A stretch of DNA of 64,000 nucleotides from Blautia faecicola (GCF_004123145.1 NZ_SDKC01000001.1:1569501-1633500); one strand, 5' to 3'. Counted from the stretch's first letter, positions 1-9,291 are shown. Numbers and translations are program-made. The notes: a model not told the origin generated them from the sequence alone.

Positions 1-82
1 AAGCTGTCTGCGGCATGTCGTGACCCCATCCCCCGGATAGGATAGAACGACGAAAGGATGCAGAAAAACAGGAAAAACTGTG

Positions 83-143
83 AAATGTCATGTTAACGAT
101 TTAACAAATCAAAGTGCTAAACACAGAAAACATGACATTTTTT
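83..143 (+). terminator. Inverted repeat, possible terminator of an upstream gene
   Basis: A perfect 12-base inverted repeat (83-94 with 129-140) is followed by a run of T. The loop is long (34 bases), so this is either a weak terminator for a gene left of the window or a regulatory structure. No gene is visible in bases 1-300. Confidence 0.4.
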
Positions 144-208
144 ACAAAAACCACCTATTGTATATAAAAAAGTACAGCTGAATTTATAAATATTTTGCAT
201 AGATTCTA

Positions 209-263
209 TTGAATACCATAGGGAAAAGGAGTATAATAAAACATAATTGACAAAAGATTGTCA
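209..263 (+). promoter_or_regulatory. Promoter and palindrome ahead of the acetogenesis operon
   Basis: A sigma-A type promoter is visible: -35 TTGAAT at 209-214, a 17-base spacer and -10 TATAAT at 232-237. About ten bases downstream is a perfect palindrome, TGACAA and TTGTCA separated by four bases (248-263), in the position of an operator or the foot of the transcript. It is the only good promoter seen before the acs genes. The regulator is unknown. Confidence 0.6.
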
Positions 264-301
264 TATCCCCTACTGGGGGAAATGAGAGAAAGGAGTAGGA
301 C

Positions 302-640
302 ATGCACTTATTAAAAGATGAGAATGGAAATGTAATTCCACATGGTGACGGCCCTGCCCATAAACATGAGCATGACCATGGCTGTGAAGAACATGCATGC
401 GACGGATGCAGTGGCGGTTCTGATAAATGTAAGAACGAATCCGTAGCACTGTTAAATTACATGGTGGATCATAACGAACATCATGCAGCAGAACTCGATC
501 AGATGGCTGATAATCTGGCAAAACTGGGTATGGATACAGCTGCAAAACAGATCAAAGAAGCTGTATCTGATTTCCAGAAAGGTAATCTCAGATTACGTCT
601 GGCACTCACAACGGTAAAAGAAGAGTTAGAAGAGTCATAA
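302..640 (+). CDS. Small His/Cys-rich probable metal-binding protein
   Basis: This 112-residue protein has a His-, Asp- and Cys-rich N-terminal third (residues 14-43, with HKHEHDHGCEEH and two nearby CDGC/DKC pairs), followed by an alpha-helical domain with further histidines (DHNEHHAAE). No signal peptide or membrane segment is seen. It is the first gene of the acetogenesis operon, with an AGGAG site about seven bases before ATG 302, and directly precedes a CooT-type nickel protein and CooC. By context it probably stores or delivers nickel (or zinc/cobalt) for CODH/ACS maturation. That role is inferred; the family is not one I can name with certainty. Confidence 0.75.
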   Translation: MHLLKDENGNVIPHGDGPAHKHEHDHGCEEHACDGCSGGSDKCKNESVALLNYMVDHNEHHAAELDQMADNLAKLGMDTAAKQIKEAVSDFQKGNLRLRLALTTVKEELEES

Positions 641-683
641 TCAGTGAGATGCATAAGACATCTTGGTTAAAGGAGGAATAACA

Positions 684-866
684 ATGTGTCTGGCTACTGT
701 ATATAAAGAAAGCGATGATACCGTTATCTGCCGGAATGTAAGCAAGATTCTGGTAGAGGATGAAAAAGTTATTATCCGCGATATCATGGGAGAAGAGACC
801 AGCATCGAAGGAAAGATCCTGATGGTCGATCTCGCAAACAGCATTGTAAAATTACAGTGCGATTAA
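684..866 (+). CDS. cooT: CooT family nickel-binding protein
   Basis: The product is 60 residues and begins Met-Cys-Leu-Ala, the conserved start of CooT proteins, in which the Cys next to the initiator Met helps bind nickel. The length matches the family (about 60-70). An AGGAGG site at 671-676 places the start at 684; an in-frame ATG at 663 would add seven residues and lose the N-terminal Met-Cys. CooT is known as an accessory protein for nickel supply to CODH. Its position just ahead of cooC and acsA fits that job. Confidence 0.8.
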   Translation: MCLATVYKESDDTVICRNVSKILVEDEKVIIRDIMGEETSIEGKILMVDLANSIVKLQCD

Positions 867-960
867 TGATAAGGTCATAAGATGTAACAATCTTATACGA
901 TAGATTCTATAGTGATAAGGTAGAACTGAATAACAAGAAACTATCAGAAAGGATAAGAAA

Positions 961-1731
961 ATGTCACATGTAATTGCAGTCGCAGGAAAAGGTGGAGTTG
1001 GAAAGACCACATTGTGCGGACTTCTGATTCAGTACCTCTGCGAACAGAAAAAGGGACCGATTCTGGCAGTGGATGCAGATGCCAATTCCAATCTGAACGA
1101 AGTGCTCGGTGTAGAAGTAGAAGCTACCCTGGGCGATATCAGAGAAGAGATTGCCAGAGCGGAAACGGCAAAAGAAAATCCGATTCCAGCAGGTGTGAGC
1201 AAGGCAGATTATGCCGAGTTCAAGTTCAATTCCGCACTGATCGAAGATGATGACTTCGACATGCTGGTCATGGGACGTACCCAGGGAAAAGGATGCTACT
1301 GCTTTGTAAACGGACTGTTACAGGCACAGCTTGCTAAACTGCAGAACAATTATCCGTATATGGTTGTGGATAATGAAGCAGGAATGGAACACATCAGCCG
1401 TGGAGTTCTTCCGAGCATGCAGACTGCTATTTTGGTCAGCGACTGTTCCAGAAGAGGAATCCAGGCGGTCGGACGAATCAAAAAACTGATCGAGGAATGC
1501 GATATGCATCCACAGCAGATCGGACTGATCGTAAACCGTGCACCAAACGGAGTTCTCAACGAAGGAACAAAAGAGGAAATTGAGATCCAGGGTCTGAACC
1601 TTCTGGGTGTGGTTCCTCAGGATGAACTGGTATATGAATACGATTGTGAAGGAAGACCGACTGTGGAACTTCCGGAGAATTCACCGGTTCGCAAAGCGAT
1701 GAGTGAAATTGTTAAAAAACTGAATATATAA
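961..1731 (+). CDS. cooC: CooC/AcsF-type nickel-insertion ATPase (first copy)
   Basis: A 256-residue MinD/ParA-like ATPase with a deviant Walker A motif GKGGVGKTT (residues 9-17), a DADANSN switch segment and the CYC (Cys-X-Cys) motif near residue 112 that bridges the dimer through metal in CooC proteins. CooC proteins couple ATP hydrolysis to nickel insertion into CODH, and the AcsF subgroup serves acetyl-CoA synthase. It lies directly upstream of acsA, and a second paralogue follows acsA, so one copy may serve CODH and the other ACS. Which does which cannot be told from sequence by eye. Confidence 0.88.
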   Translation: MSHVIAVAGKGGVGKTTLCGLLIQYLCEQKKGPILAVDADANSNLNEVLGVEVEATLGDIREEIARAETAKENPIPAGVSKADYAEFKFNSALIEDDDFDMLVMGRTQGKGCYCFVNGLLQAQLAKLQNNYPYMVVDNEAGMEHISRGVLPSMQTAILVSDCSRRGIQAVGRIKKLIEECDMHPQQIGLIVNRAPNGVLNEGTKEEIEIQGLNLLGVVPQDELVYEYDCEGRPTVELPENSPVRKAMSEIVKKLNI

Positions 1732-1745
1732 TTTACAATTCGTCG

Positions 1746-1824
1746 TTTATACGGATATTACCGGAAAGTAAATTTCCGGAGTGTCTTCACCCGGAAGACA
1801 CACAAAAAACCACACTTCCGGGTG
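1746..1824 (+). promoter_or_regulatory. Tandem hairpins in the cooC-acsA gap
   Basis: The 160-base gap holds two stem-loops. One has a CCGGAAA/TTTCCGG stem (about 1761-1779). The other pairs CACCCGGAAG (1788-1797) perfectly with CTTCCGGGTG (1815-1824). Neither has a T-tract, so they are more likely RNA processing or stability elements that raise acsA mRNA levels than terminators. Confidence 0.55.
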
Positions 1825-1892
1825 AAAGAATATATAATAGCCATAAAGCGGAGAAAGCGGAGGAATGGCTACAAAACAAAAGGAGGAAAAAA

Positions 1893-3785
1893 ATGAGCGA
1901 ATTTAAGATGACTACCATCGAAGAGATGGAAGCGGCCACCAATCGACTGTTGGAAACAGGAGCAAAGGTAGGAGCTGACGCATGGCAGTTCCGTGTGAAA
2001 AACCAGACTCCACACTGTAAATTTGGTGAACAGGGTGTCTGTTGTAGAATCTGTGCAATGGGACCTTGCCGTATTACCCCGAAAGCTCCGAGAGGAATCT
2101 GCGGATGTGATGCTCACGGTATCGTAGGACGTAACTTCCTGAAATTTACAGCAGCTGGAGCAGCTACTCACTCTGATCATGGTCGTGAGATCTGCCACAC
2201 TCTGTACTGTACAGCAGAAGACGGAAACTACAAAGTAAAAGATCCTGACAAACTGCTTCGTCTGGCAAAAGAATGGGGCGTTGAGACAGAAGGAAAAGAT
2301 ATCTATGATCTGGCGCATGAGATGGCTGAGATCGGTCTGATGGAATATGGTAAACCATTCGGATACCAGAAATTCCTGGACAGAATGCCGGAAGGACAGA
2401 AAGAAAAACTGATCGAGAACGAGATTGCACCGCGTGCGATCGACCGTGAAGTTTCCACTTCCTTACATATGGCTCATATGGGATGCTCTTCTCTGCCGGA
2501 AGCACTGGTAAAACAGTCTCTGCGTGCCGGTATGGCAGATGGATGGGGCGGTTCCATGATGGGAACAGAGTTCTCTGATGTCCTGTTCGGAACTCCGAAG
2601 CCAATCGATACAGAGGCAAACCTGGGTGTTATGGTTGCTGAAAACGTAAACATCGTTGTACACGGACATGATCCGAGCCTTTCCGAGATGATCTGCGAAT
2701 ATGCTGACAGCCCGGAAATGATCGCATACGCAAAAGAAATGGGAGCAAAAGGAATCACCGTATCCGGTGTATGCTGTACTTCCAACGAAGTAGCTATGCG
2801 TCGTGGTGTTCCGATGGCAGGTAACTTCCTGCAGCAGGAAAACGTGGTTCTGACAGGTGCCTGCGAAGCGATCGTTGTAGACGTTCAGTGTATCTTCCCG
2901 GCGTTAGGACCTCTGAGCAAATGTTTCCATACAAAATTCGTGACAACTTCTCCGATCGCTCAGATGCCAGATTCTGAATTTATCCGTTTCAATGCTGAGA
3001 CAGCAGGAGAAAATGCAAAAGCAATCGTTAAGATGGCAATCGAGAACTTCAAGAACAGAAAACCGGAATTGGTACATATCCCGGATATGAAAGCGAAAGC
3101 AACCGTTGGTTATTCTGTAGAAGCAATCGTAAAAACTCTGGATGGAGTTACCAACAGCCAGGTTGACGAAACCGGAACAACAAAACCACTTCTGGAATGT
3201 ATTACTTCCGGTGTTATCCGTGGTGCTGTTGCTATGGTTGGATGTAACAATCCGAAGATCCGTCCTGACTATGCACATATCGAACTGATGAAGAAACTGA
3301 TCGCAAACGATATCATCGTTATCGCTTCCGGATGTTCCGCACAGGCAGCAGCAAAAGCTGGTCTGATGGACAAATCTGCGAAAGAAATCTGCGGTGCAGG
3401 CCTGAAACGTGTATGTGAACTGGCAGATATCCCGCCGGTACTGCACATGGGATCCTGTGTAGATATCTCTCGTATGATGATCCTGGCAGCAGAACTGGCA
3501 AAAGATTCCGGTCTGCAGATCAATCAGCTTCCGGTAGTTGGATGCGCTCCTGAATGGATGTCTGAAAAAGCTGTATCTATCGGTAACTACGTAGTAGGAA
3601 CCGGTATTGATACCTTCCTGGGTGTTGATCCTTACGTATCCGGTTCCAGTGAAATGTGTGAACTGCTGACAGAAGGAACCAGAAAATGGACTGGCGCTGC
3701 TTATACAGTAGAAACAGATATCGAAAAACTGACCGATCTGATGATCGAAAGAATCGAAGAGAAGAGAACAGCTCTTGGAATCTAA
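1893..3785 (+). CDS. acsA: Carbon monoxide dehydrogenase catalytic subunit
   Basis: This 630-residue protein is the Ni-Fe-S CODH that interconverts CO2 and CO with ferredoxin and supplies CO to acetyl-CoA synthase. The N-terminal cysteine cluster CCRICAMGPCRI (about residues 50-61) and CGCDAHG hold the D and B clusters. Further conserved Cys and His residues of the C cluster lie in MAHMGCSSLPEA, GVCCTSNE, GCNNP and GCSAQAAAKAG. The length is normal. An AAAGGAGG site precedes ATG 1893. The gene is flanked by two cooC copies and followed by acsB, the classic acetogen arrangement. The codon choice looks like that of a highly expressed gene. Confidence 0.97.
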   Translation: MSEFKMTTIEEMEAATNRLLETGAKVGADAWQFRVKNQTPHCKFGEQGVCCRICAMGPCRITPKAPRGICGCDAHGIVGRNFLKFTAAGAATHSDHGREICHTLYCTAEDGNYKVKDPDKLLRLAKEWGVETEGKDIYDLAHEMAEIGLMEYGKPFGYQKFLDRMPEGQKEKLIENEIAPRAIDREVSTSLHMAHMGCSSLPEALVKQSLRAGMADGWGGSMMGTEFSDVLFGTPKPIDTEANLGVMVAENVNIVVHGHDPSLSEMICEYADSPEMIAYAKEMGAKGITVSGVCCTSNEVAMRRGVPMAGNFLQQENVVLTGACEAIVVDVQCIFPALGPLSKCFHTKFVTTSPIAQMPDSEFIRFNAETAGENAKAIVKMAIENFKNRKPELVHIPDMKAKATVGYSVEAIVKTLDGVTNSQVDETGTTKPLLECITSGVIRGAVAMVGCNNPKIRPDYAHIELMKKLIANDIIVIASGCSAQAAAKAGLMDKSAKEICGAGLKRVCELADIPPVLHMGSCVDISRMMILAAELAKDSGLQINQLPVVGCAPEWMSEKAVSIGNYVVGTGIDTFLGVDPYVSGSSEMCELLTEGTRKWTGAAYTVETDIEKLTDLMIERIEEKRTALGI

Positions 3786-3804
3786 TAGAAGAGATTTCTC
3801 ATTG

Positions 3805-3841
3805 ATCTGATGTCGGAAGCGGATCGCTTCTGACATCAGAT
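3805..3841 (+). promoter_or_regulatory. Near-perfect hairpin between acsA and the second cooC
   Basis: ATCTGATGTC (3805-3814) pairs with GACATCAGAT (3832-3841), extended inward by a GAAGCG/CGCTTC stem around a three-base loop. There is no T-tract after it. It may act as an mRNA-processing or partial termination element that lowers expression of the downstream accessory gene relative to acsA. Confidence 0.55.
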
Positions 3842-3872
3842 AGAAATAGAATGATAAGGTGGATGACAAATT

Positions 3873-4652
3873 ATGAAGATTGCAGTTACCGGTAAAGGCG
3901 GCGTGGGAAAGACAACATTTGCTGCTACTCTTGCACGTCTGTATGCAGAAGAGGGGCGGCATGTACTGGCAGCCGATGTGGATCCGGATGCGAATCTGGG
4001 ACTGGCTCTTGGATTTTCAGAGGAAGAGTTGGATACGATCGTTCCGATCAGTAAGATGCGTAAGCTTGTAGAGGAACGTACCGGTGCTGGACCGGATAAT
4101 CAGTATTATAAGATCAATCCGAAGGTAGACGATATTCCGGATGCATATGGAAAAGTATGCAACGGAGTGAAACTTCTGGTTCTTGGAACAGTGGAAACCG
4201 GCGGCGCCGGATGTGTCTGCCCGGAACATGTAATGCTGAGAAGAATCATTAATAACCTGGTACTTCACAGAGGTGATGTGGTGGTGCTGGATATGGAAGC
4301 TGGTCTGGAACATATGGGTCGGGGAACCACAGAAGGTATGGATCAGTTCATCGTGGTGATCGAACCCGGTTCAAGAAGCGTACAGACATACAAAAATGTG
4401 AAACGTCTGGCGAAGGATCTGGGAGTCAAACAGGTACATGTAGTTGCCAATAAGATCCGGGATGAAAAAGATGAAGCATTCGTAAAAGAACATATTCCGG
4501 CAGAGGATCTGCTGGGATTTATCCACTATAATACGGAGATCATGGATGCAGACCGTCAGGGATGTTCTCCATACGACTACAGCAAATCAGCAGTGGAAGA
4601 GATCCGTAAAATCAAAACGACCATCGATAAAATCGATGATTGCAATAAATAA
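3873..4652 (+). CDS. CooC/AcsF-type nickel-insertion ATPase (second copy)
   Basis: A 259-residue paralogue of the upstream cooC product. It shows the deviant Walker A motif GKGGVGKTT (residues 7-15), a DVDPDAN switch segment and a CVC metal-bridging pair near residue 113. It sits between acsA and acsB, only 17 bases before the acsB start. Its neighbours suggest maturation of acetyl-CoA synthase (the AcsF role), but this is inference from position. Its sequence is clearly different from the first copy, so it is not a recent tandem duplication. Confidence 0.88.
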   Translation: MKIAVTGKGGVGKTTFAATLARLYAEEGRHVLAADVDPDANLGLALGFSEEELDTIVPISKMRKLVEERTGAGPDNQYYKINPKVDDIPDAYGKVCNGVKLLVLGTVETGGAGCVCPEHVMLRRIINNLVLHRGDVVVLDMEAGLEHMGRGTTEGMDQFIVVIEPGSRSVQTYKNVKRLAKDLGVKQVHVVANKIRDEKDEAFVKEHIPAEDLLGFIHYNTEIMDADRQGCSPYDYSKSAVEEIRKIKTTIDKIDDCNK

Positions 4653-4669
4653 TCTAGGAGGAAAAGACA

Positions 4670-6799
4670 TTGACATTATTTGAAAGAGTATTCAATGGAA
4701 ATGATGCAGTATACGGCCTGACCGAACAGGCAATTGATGCAGCAATTGCACAGCATGGTGAAGAGAAAGCAGTCAGCTTTCCAAACACTGCTTACTGTCT
4801 GCCTTGCTATTACGCTGTAACAGGTGTAAAAGTTACTAATCTGAAAGAATTAAAGGAAGCACTGGGAGTTGTCAAAACTCTGATGACAAGAGAACCTCGT
4901 CTGAATGACGCTTTTATGTCCGGCGTTGCTACAGCACTGTGTGCGGAATTTATCGAAGCTTTAAAATATATTGACGGTGCTGCTCCATACGAAGAGCCAT
5001 TATACGGACATCTGGCAGATGCAGTGATCCGTGAACTGGGTGTACCGCTTGTAACAGGTGATATCCCTGGTGTAGCTGTTATCCTGGGATCTGCTCCTAC
5101 AGTAGAAGAAGGTGTTGCACTGGTAAAATCTTATCAGGCACAGGGTATCCTGGTAACACTGGTAGGCGGTATCTGTGATCAGGTAGCAGAAGCAGGTATG
5201 GCTACCGGCGCAAACGTACGTGTTATCCCGCTGGGTAAAGATGTAACAGCAGTTATCCATGTAGTATCCGTAGCACTGAGAGCAGCTTTGATCTTCGGTA
5301 ACGTAACACCTGGTGATGCTAAGACTCTGATGGAATACACCATGCAGCGTGTACCGGCATTCGTTAACGCATTCGCTCCTCTGGATGACGTAATCGTAGC
5401 TTGTGGTGCAGGTGCTATCGCACTGGGATTCCCGGTTATCACTAATGAAACAGAAAATATCGCAAGAGTTCCGAAGAGCCTGATCGTTCAGGAAGATGTA
5501 AGCAAATTCAATGCAACATCTCTGGAAGCTCGTGATATCAAGATCAAGATCACAAACATCGATATCCCGGTAGCATTCGCATCCGCATTCGAAGGAGAAA
5601 TCATTCGTCGTGGGGATATGCAGGTTGAGTTCGATGGTTCCCGTGTAGACTGTGCAGAGCTGGTACATACTGTTGAGGCCAGTGAGATCGAAGATCATAA
5701 GATCACAGTTGTTGGACCGGAAGTAGACGAGATGGAACTGGGAAGCAAAAACAGCATTGCATATGTTGTTAAAGTTGCTGGCAAATCCATGCAGCCTGAC
5801 TTTGAACCGGTTATCGAGCGTAAATTCCATAACTACATCAACTGTATCGAAGGTGTATACCATACCGGACAGAGAGATATGCAGCGTATCCGTATCAGCA
5901 AAAACGCATTTGCTGCAGGATTCCGTCTGAAACATATCGGTGAAGTTCTGTATGCTTCCGTTAAAAATGAATTTGAAGCAGTTGTTGACAAATGTGAAGT
6001 TGTTATTTACACAGATCCTGCAGAGTGTACAAGAATTCGTCACGAAGTTGCTATCCCGACATTCAACAAACGTGATGATCGTCTGAAAAATCTGACAGAT
6101 GAATCTGTAGATGTATATTACAGCTGTATCCTGTGCCAGGCATTCTCCCCGAGCCACGTATGTGTGGTTACACCGGAACGTCTGGGACTGTGTGGTGCCG
6201 TTTCATGGCTGGATGCAAAAGCTACCAACGAGCTGGATCCGAACGGACCTTGCCAGGTAATCACAAAAGAGCGTCCGATCGATGAAAGAATCGGTGAATA
6301 TGAAGACGTTAATGAAGCTGTTAAGAGACTGTCTCAGGGTGCTCTGGAAGATGTATCCCTGTACTCTATCATGGAAAAACCAATGACATCCTGTGGATGC
6401 TTCGAGTGTATCTGTGGTATCGAGCCATTCTCCAACGGTGTATGTATCGCCAACCGTGAGTATGCCGGCATGACTCCTCTGGGAATGACCTTCCCTGAAC
6501 TGGCTTCCATGACAGGTGGTGGAGTTCAGACACCTGGATTCATGGGACACGGAAAACACTTCATCGGCTCTAAAAAGTTTATGAAAGCAGAAGGTGGTAT
6601 CGAACGTATTGTATGGATGCCGAAAGAACTGAAAGAATTTGTAGCAGACAGACTGAACCAGACAGCAAAAGAACTGTATGGTATTGATAACTTCACAGAT
6701 ATGATCGGTGATGAGACTGTAGCTACAGATCCGGAAACTCTGGTAGAATTTTTAACAGAAAAAGGTCATCCGGCACTTGGAATGGACCCGATGATGTAA
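4670..6799 (+). CDS. acsB: CO-methylating acetyl-CoA synthase
   Basis: The 709-residue acetyl-CoA synthase joins CO from CODH, a methyl group from the corrinoid protein and CoA at the nickel A-cluster. Conserved A-cluster cysteines lie in CILCQAFSPSHVC (near residue 487), then GPCQ and CGCFECICG (near 575-583). The length fits the bacterial form. The start is a TTG at 4670, supported by AGGAGG at 4656-4661 with an eight-base spacer; no ATG fits. It forms a complex with the acsA product. Confidence 0.97.
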   Translation: MTLFERVFNGNDAVYGLTEQAIDAAIAQHGEEKAVSFPNTAYCLPCYYAVTGVKVTNLKELKEALGVVKTLMTREPRLNDAFMSGVATALCAEFIEALKYIDGAAPYEEPLYGHLADAVIRELGVPLVTGDIPGVAVILGSAPTVEEGVALVKSYQAQGILVTLVGGICDQVAEAGMATGANVRVIPLGKDVTAVIHVVSVALRAALIFGNVTPGDAKTLMEYTMQRVPAFVNAFAPLDDVIVACGAGAIALGFPVITNETENIARVPKSLIVQEDVSKFNATSLEARDIKIKITNIDIPVAFASAFEGEIIRRGDMQVEFDGSRVDCAELVHTVEASEIEDHKITVVGPEVDEMELGSKNSIAYVVKVAGKSMQPDFEPVIERKFHNYINCIEGVYHTGQRDMQRIRISKNAFAAGFRLKHIGEVLYASVKNEFEAVVDKCEVVIYTDPAECTRIRHEVAIPTFNKRDDRLKNLTDESVDVYYSCILCQAFSPSHVCVVTPERLGLCGAVSWLDAKATNELDPNGPCQVITKERPIDERIGEYEDVNEAVKRLSQGALEDVSLYSIMEKPMTSCGCFECICGIEPFSNGVCIANREYAGMTPLGMTFPELASMTGGGVQTPGFMGHGKHFIGSKKFMKAEGGIERIVWMPKELKEFVADRLNQTAKELYGIDNFTDMIGDETVATDPETLVEFLTEKGHPALGMDPMM

Positions 6800-6822
6800 T
6801 ATAATTAGTAATGGAAGAAAGT

Positions 6823-6875
6823 GGCTGACAAATGCCTGGCATTTTTCTATGCCAAATGTCAGAGGATTGTCAGCC
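6823..6875 (+). promoter_or_regulatory. Hairpin in the acsB-acsD gap
   Basis: A perfect nine-base inverted repeat pairs GGCTGACAA (6823-6831) with TTGTCAGCC (6867-6875), enclosing a second small palindrome (AATGCC/GGCATT). The outer arms repeat the TGACAA/TTGTCA palindrome found next to the operon promoter at 248-263, so a shared protein or processing site is possible. Confidence 0.5.
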
Positions 6876-6904
6876 ATAAATAAATATTAAGGAGGCTAAT
6901 GAGA

Positions 6905-7843
6905 ATGCCGTTTAATCGTAAACCACAGAAATTTAATGCATCTATCAAAGAAGTAACAATTGGATGCGGTGAAAAAGCAGTCACATTAGGAGGGGAAAAT
7001 GTTTATCCTTTCTACTCATTTGATGGAGAAATCACCAATGCGCCAAAAGTAGCCGTTGAAATTTCCGATATGGGAGTTCCGGAAGTAGCAGGTCTGAAAG
7101 CTTACTATGAAGGATGTTCTACCATGGCAGAAATTGCAAAACGTGCTTCTGAAATGGAAGGTGCTGATTTTGTTTGCCTGCGTCTGGAAGGCGGAGATCC
7201 GAACGGAGCAAACAAATCCGTAGACGAACTGATTGCAGTTGTAAAAGAGGTAGCAGATGCAATCGATGTACCGTTAGCTGTAGAAGGCTGCAAAAACGTA
7301 GAAAAAGATGGAGAACTTCTTCCGAAAGTTGCAGAGGCACTGCAGGGTAAAAACGCTCTGATCCTGTCTGCAAGAGAAGAAGATTACAAATCTGTTGGAG
7401 CAGCAGCAGGTCTTGCTTACGATCAGAAAGTAGGAGCTGAATCTGCAGTAGATATCAACCTGGCAAAACAGCTGAACGTAGTTACCACACAGCTGGGTGT
7501 CAAACCGGAAAGCATCGTTATGAACGTTGGTTCTGCAGCCGTTGGATATGGTTATGAATATGTAGTATCTACTATGGACCGTATCAAAGCAGCAGCACTG
7601 TCTCAGAGTGATGCCATGCTCCAGATGCCTATCATTACACCAGTATCTTCTGAAACATGGAACGTAAAAGAATCCATGGCTTCCGAGGAAGATATGCCGG
7701 AATGGGGACCAACAGAAGAACGTGCAATTTCTATGGAAATCATGACCGCAGCAGCCGATCTGGCCTGTGGATCTGATGCCGTAATTTTAATGCATCCTCA
7801 GTCTGTAGCAACCATTTCTAAAATGATCAAAGAATTAGTTTAA
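6905..7843 (+). CDS. acsD: Corrinoid iron-sulfur protein small subunit
   Basis: The 312-residue delta subunit of the corrinoid/iron-sulfur protein (CFeSP), a TIM-barrel protein that pairs with AcsC and carries the methyl group from methyl-THF to acetyl-CoA synthase. The sequence matches acetyl-CoA decarbonylase/synthase delta subunits along its whole length, with the usual LEGGDPNG segment. Two ATGs are possible, at 6899 and 6905. The GGAGG at 6891-6895 is only three bases from the first and nine from the second, so 6905 is chosen. AcsC follows after 31 bases. Confidence 0.93.
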   Translation: MPFNRKPQKFNASIKEVTIGCGEKAVTLGGENVYPFYSFDGEITNAPKVAVEISDMGVPEVAGLKAYYEGCSTMAEIAKRASEMEGADFVCLRLEGGDPNGANKSVDELIAVVKEVADAIDVPLAVEGCKNVEKDGELLPKVAEALQGKNALILSAREEDYKSVGAAAGLAYDQKVGAESAVDINLAKQLNVVTTQLGVKPESIVMNVGSAAVGYGYEYVVSTMDRIKAAALSQSDAMLQMPIITPVSSETWNVKESMASEEDMPEWGPTEERAISMEIMTAAADLACGSDAVILMHPQSVATISKMIKELV

Positions 7844-7874
7844 GTGTAAGCGATAGAACAGGAGGATAAAAACT

Positions 7875-9233
7875 ATGGCATTATCAGGTATTCAGATTTT
7901 TAAAATGTTACCAAAGAAAAACTGTAAAGAATGTGGATGCCCTACTTGTATGGCATTCTCTATGAAAGTAGCACAGGGCGCACTGAAAATCGAACAGTGT
8001 CCACACGTTTCTGCGGAAGCTCTGGAAGCGCTGTCTGAGGCTACTGCACCGCCAATGAAGACGATCAAAGTCGGAACAGGCGAAGGAGAGTATACACTGG
8101 GTGGAGAAACCGTTCTGTACAGACATGAGAAAACCTACGTAAACAAAACAAGATACGCAGTATCTCTGTGCAGCTGCATGGACGATGCTACTATTGATGC
8201 TAAGATCGCAGCTATCCCGGCAGTAGATTATGAACGTATCGGCGAGCGCATGCGTGTTGAGATGATCTATGTCAACTATGGCGCTGAAGCTGGTGCAGAC
8301 AAATATCTGGAACTGGTGAAAAAAGCTGTTGCTACCGGAAAAACTCTGGTACTGGGTTGTGATGACGTTGAAGTTGCAAAAGCAGCTCTGGAAATCGCAA
8401 AAGCTGGAAAACCGATTCTGAATGGTGCAAACGCTTCCAACTATGAAGCAATGAACGCTCTTGCAAAAGAAGCAGACGTTGTTTTAGGTGTAAGCGGTGC
8501 AAATCTGGATGAAATCTATGACACTGTTGCAGCTCTGGAAAAAGCAGGAAACAAAAACCTGGTAATCGATGCAACAGGCGCTTCCATCAAAGAAGCTTAT
8601 GCAAACGCTGTACAGATTCGTCGCGCAGCACTGAAAGATCAGGACAGAACTTTCGGTTACCCGACAATCGTAAATACATCCAAACTGGCAGTAAAAGACA
8701 AATACATGCAGGAAGCACTGGTTTCTCTGTTCACCATGAAATACGGTTCTATCGTAGTTGTTGATGAACTGGGATATGCAGAAGCTCTGCCGCTGTTCGG
8801 TCTGCGTCAGAACGTATTTACCGATCCTCAGAAACCAATGAAAGTTGAACCGGGTCTGTATCCACTGAATGGTGCAGATGAGAATTCTCTGTGTCTGACA
8901 ACTGTAGACTTTGCTCTTACATATTTCATCGTATCCGGCGAGCTGGAAAGATCAGGCGTACCTGTAAACCTGATCATCAACGATGCAGGTGGACTTTCCG
9001 TACTGACATCCTGGGCAGCAGGTAAGTTCTCCGGTACATCTATCTCTACTTTCATCAAAGAAAACATTGAAAGTAAAGTATCATGCAGAAAACTTGTTAT
9101 TCCGGGTAAAGTTGCCGTTCTGAAAGGTGACCTGGAAGCAAAACTTCCTGGATGGGAGATTATCGTAGCTCCTCTGGAAGCAGTACAGCTGGTTAAATTC
9201 CTGAAAGATATGAAAGAAGCAGGAGAAATCTAA
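7875..9233 (+). CDS. acsC: Corrinoid iron-sulfur protein large subunit
   Basis: The 452-residue gamma subunit of CFeSP. The N-terminus has the 4Fe-4S motif Cys-X2-Cys-X4-Cys-X16-Cys, starting at NCKECGCPTC near residue 17. This domain reductively activates the cobalt. The central TIM barrel and the C-terminal corrinoid-binding domain (NDAGGLSVLTSWAAGKFSG) follow. The length is normal. It works with AcsD as the methyl carrier between AcsE and AcsB. Confidence 0.95.
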   Translation: MALSGIQIFKMLPKKNCKECGCPTCMAFSMKVAQGALKIEQCPHVSAEALEALSEATAPPMKTIKVGTGEGEYTLGGETVLYRHEKTYVNKTRYAVSLCSCMDDATIDAKIAAIPAVDYERIGERMRVEMIYVNYGAEAGADKYLELVKKAVATGKTLVLGCDDVEVAKAALEIAKAGKPILNGANASNYEAMNALAKEADVVLGVSGANLDEIYDTVAALEKAGNKNLVIDATGASIKEAYANAVQIRRAALKDQDRTFGYPTIVNTSKLAVKDKYMQEALVSLFTMKYGSIVVVDELGYAEALPLFGLRQNVFTDPQKPMKVEPGLYPLNGADENSLCLTTVDFALTYFIVSGELERSGVPVNLIINDAGGLSVLTSWAAGKFSGTSISTFIKENIESKVSCRKLVIPGKVAVLKGDLEAKLPGWEIIVAPLEAVQLVKFLKDMKEAGEI

Positions 9234-9264
9234 GATTTCGGGAATACCGGAAAGTGAAGAAAGA

Positions 9265-9291
9265 CCGGAATCCTCCCTGTGGGGATTCCGG
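9265..9291 (+). promoter_or_regulatory. Hairpin in the acsC-acsE gap
   Basis: CCGGAATCC (9265-9273) pairs with GGATTCCGG (9283-9291) around a short loop. There is no T-tract. It is another of the stem-loops that separate acs cistrons, probably for processing or stability of the long mRNA. Confidence 0.5.

Noticed and set aside
2904-3962. Long antisense ORF (352 codons) across acsA
   Set aside because: It is a Cys/Ser/Tyr/Phe-rich shadow of the strongly codon-biased acsA gene, with no start signals.
5000-6157. Long antisense ORF (385 codons) across acsB
   Set aside because: Low-complexity shadow of acsB on the other strand.
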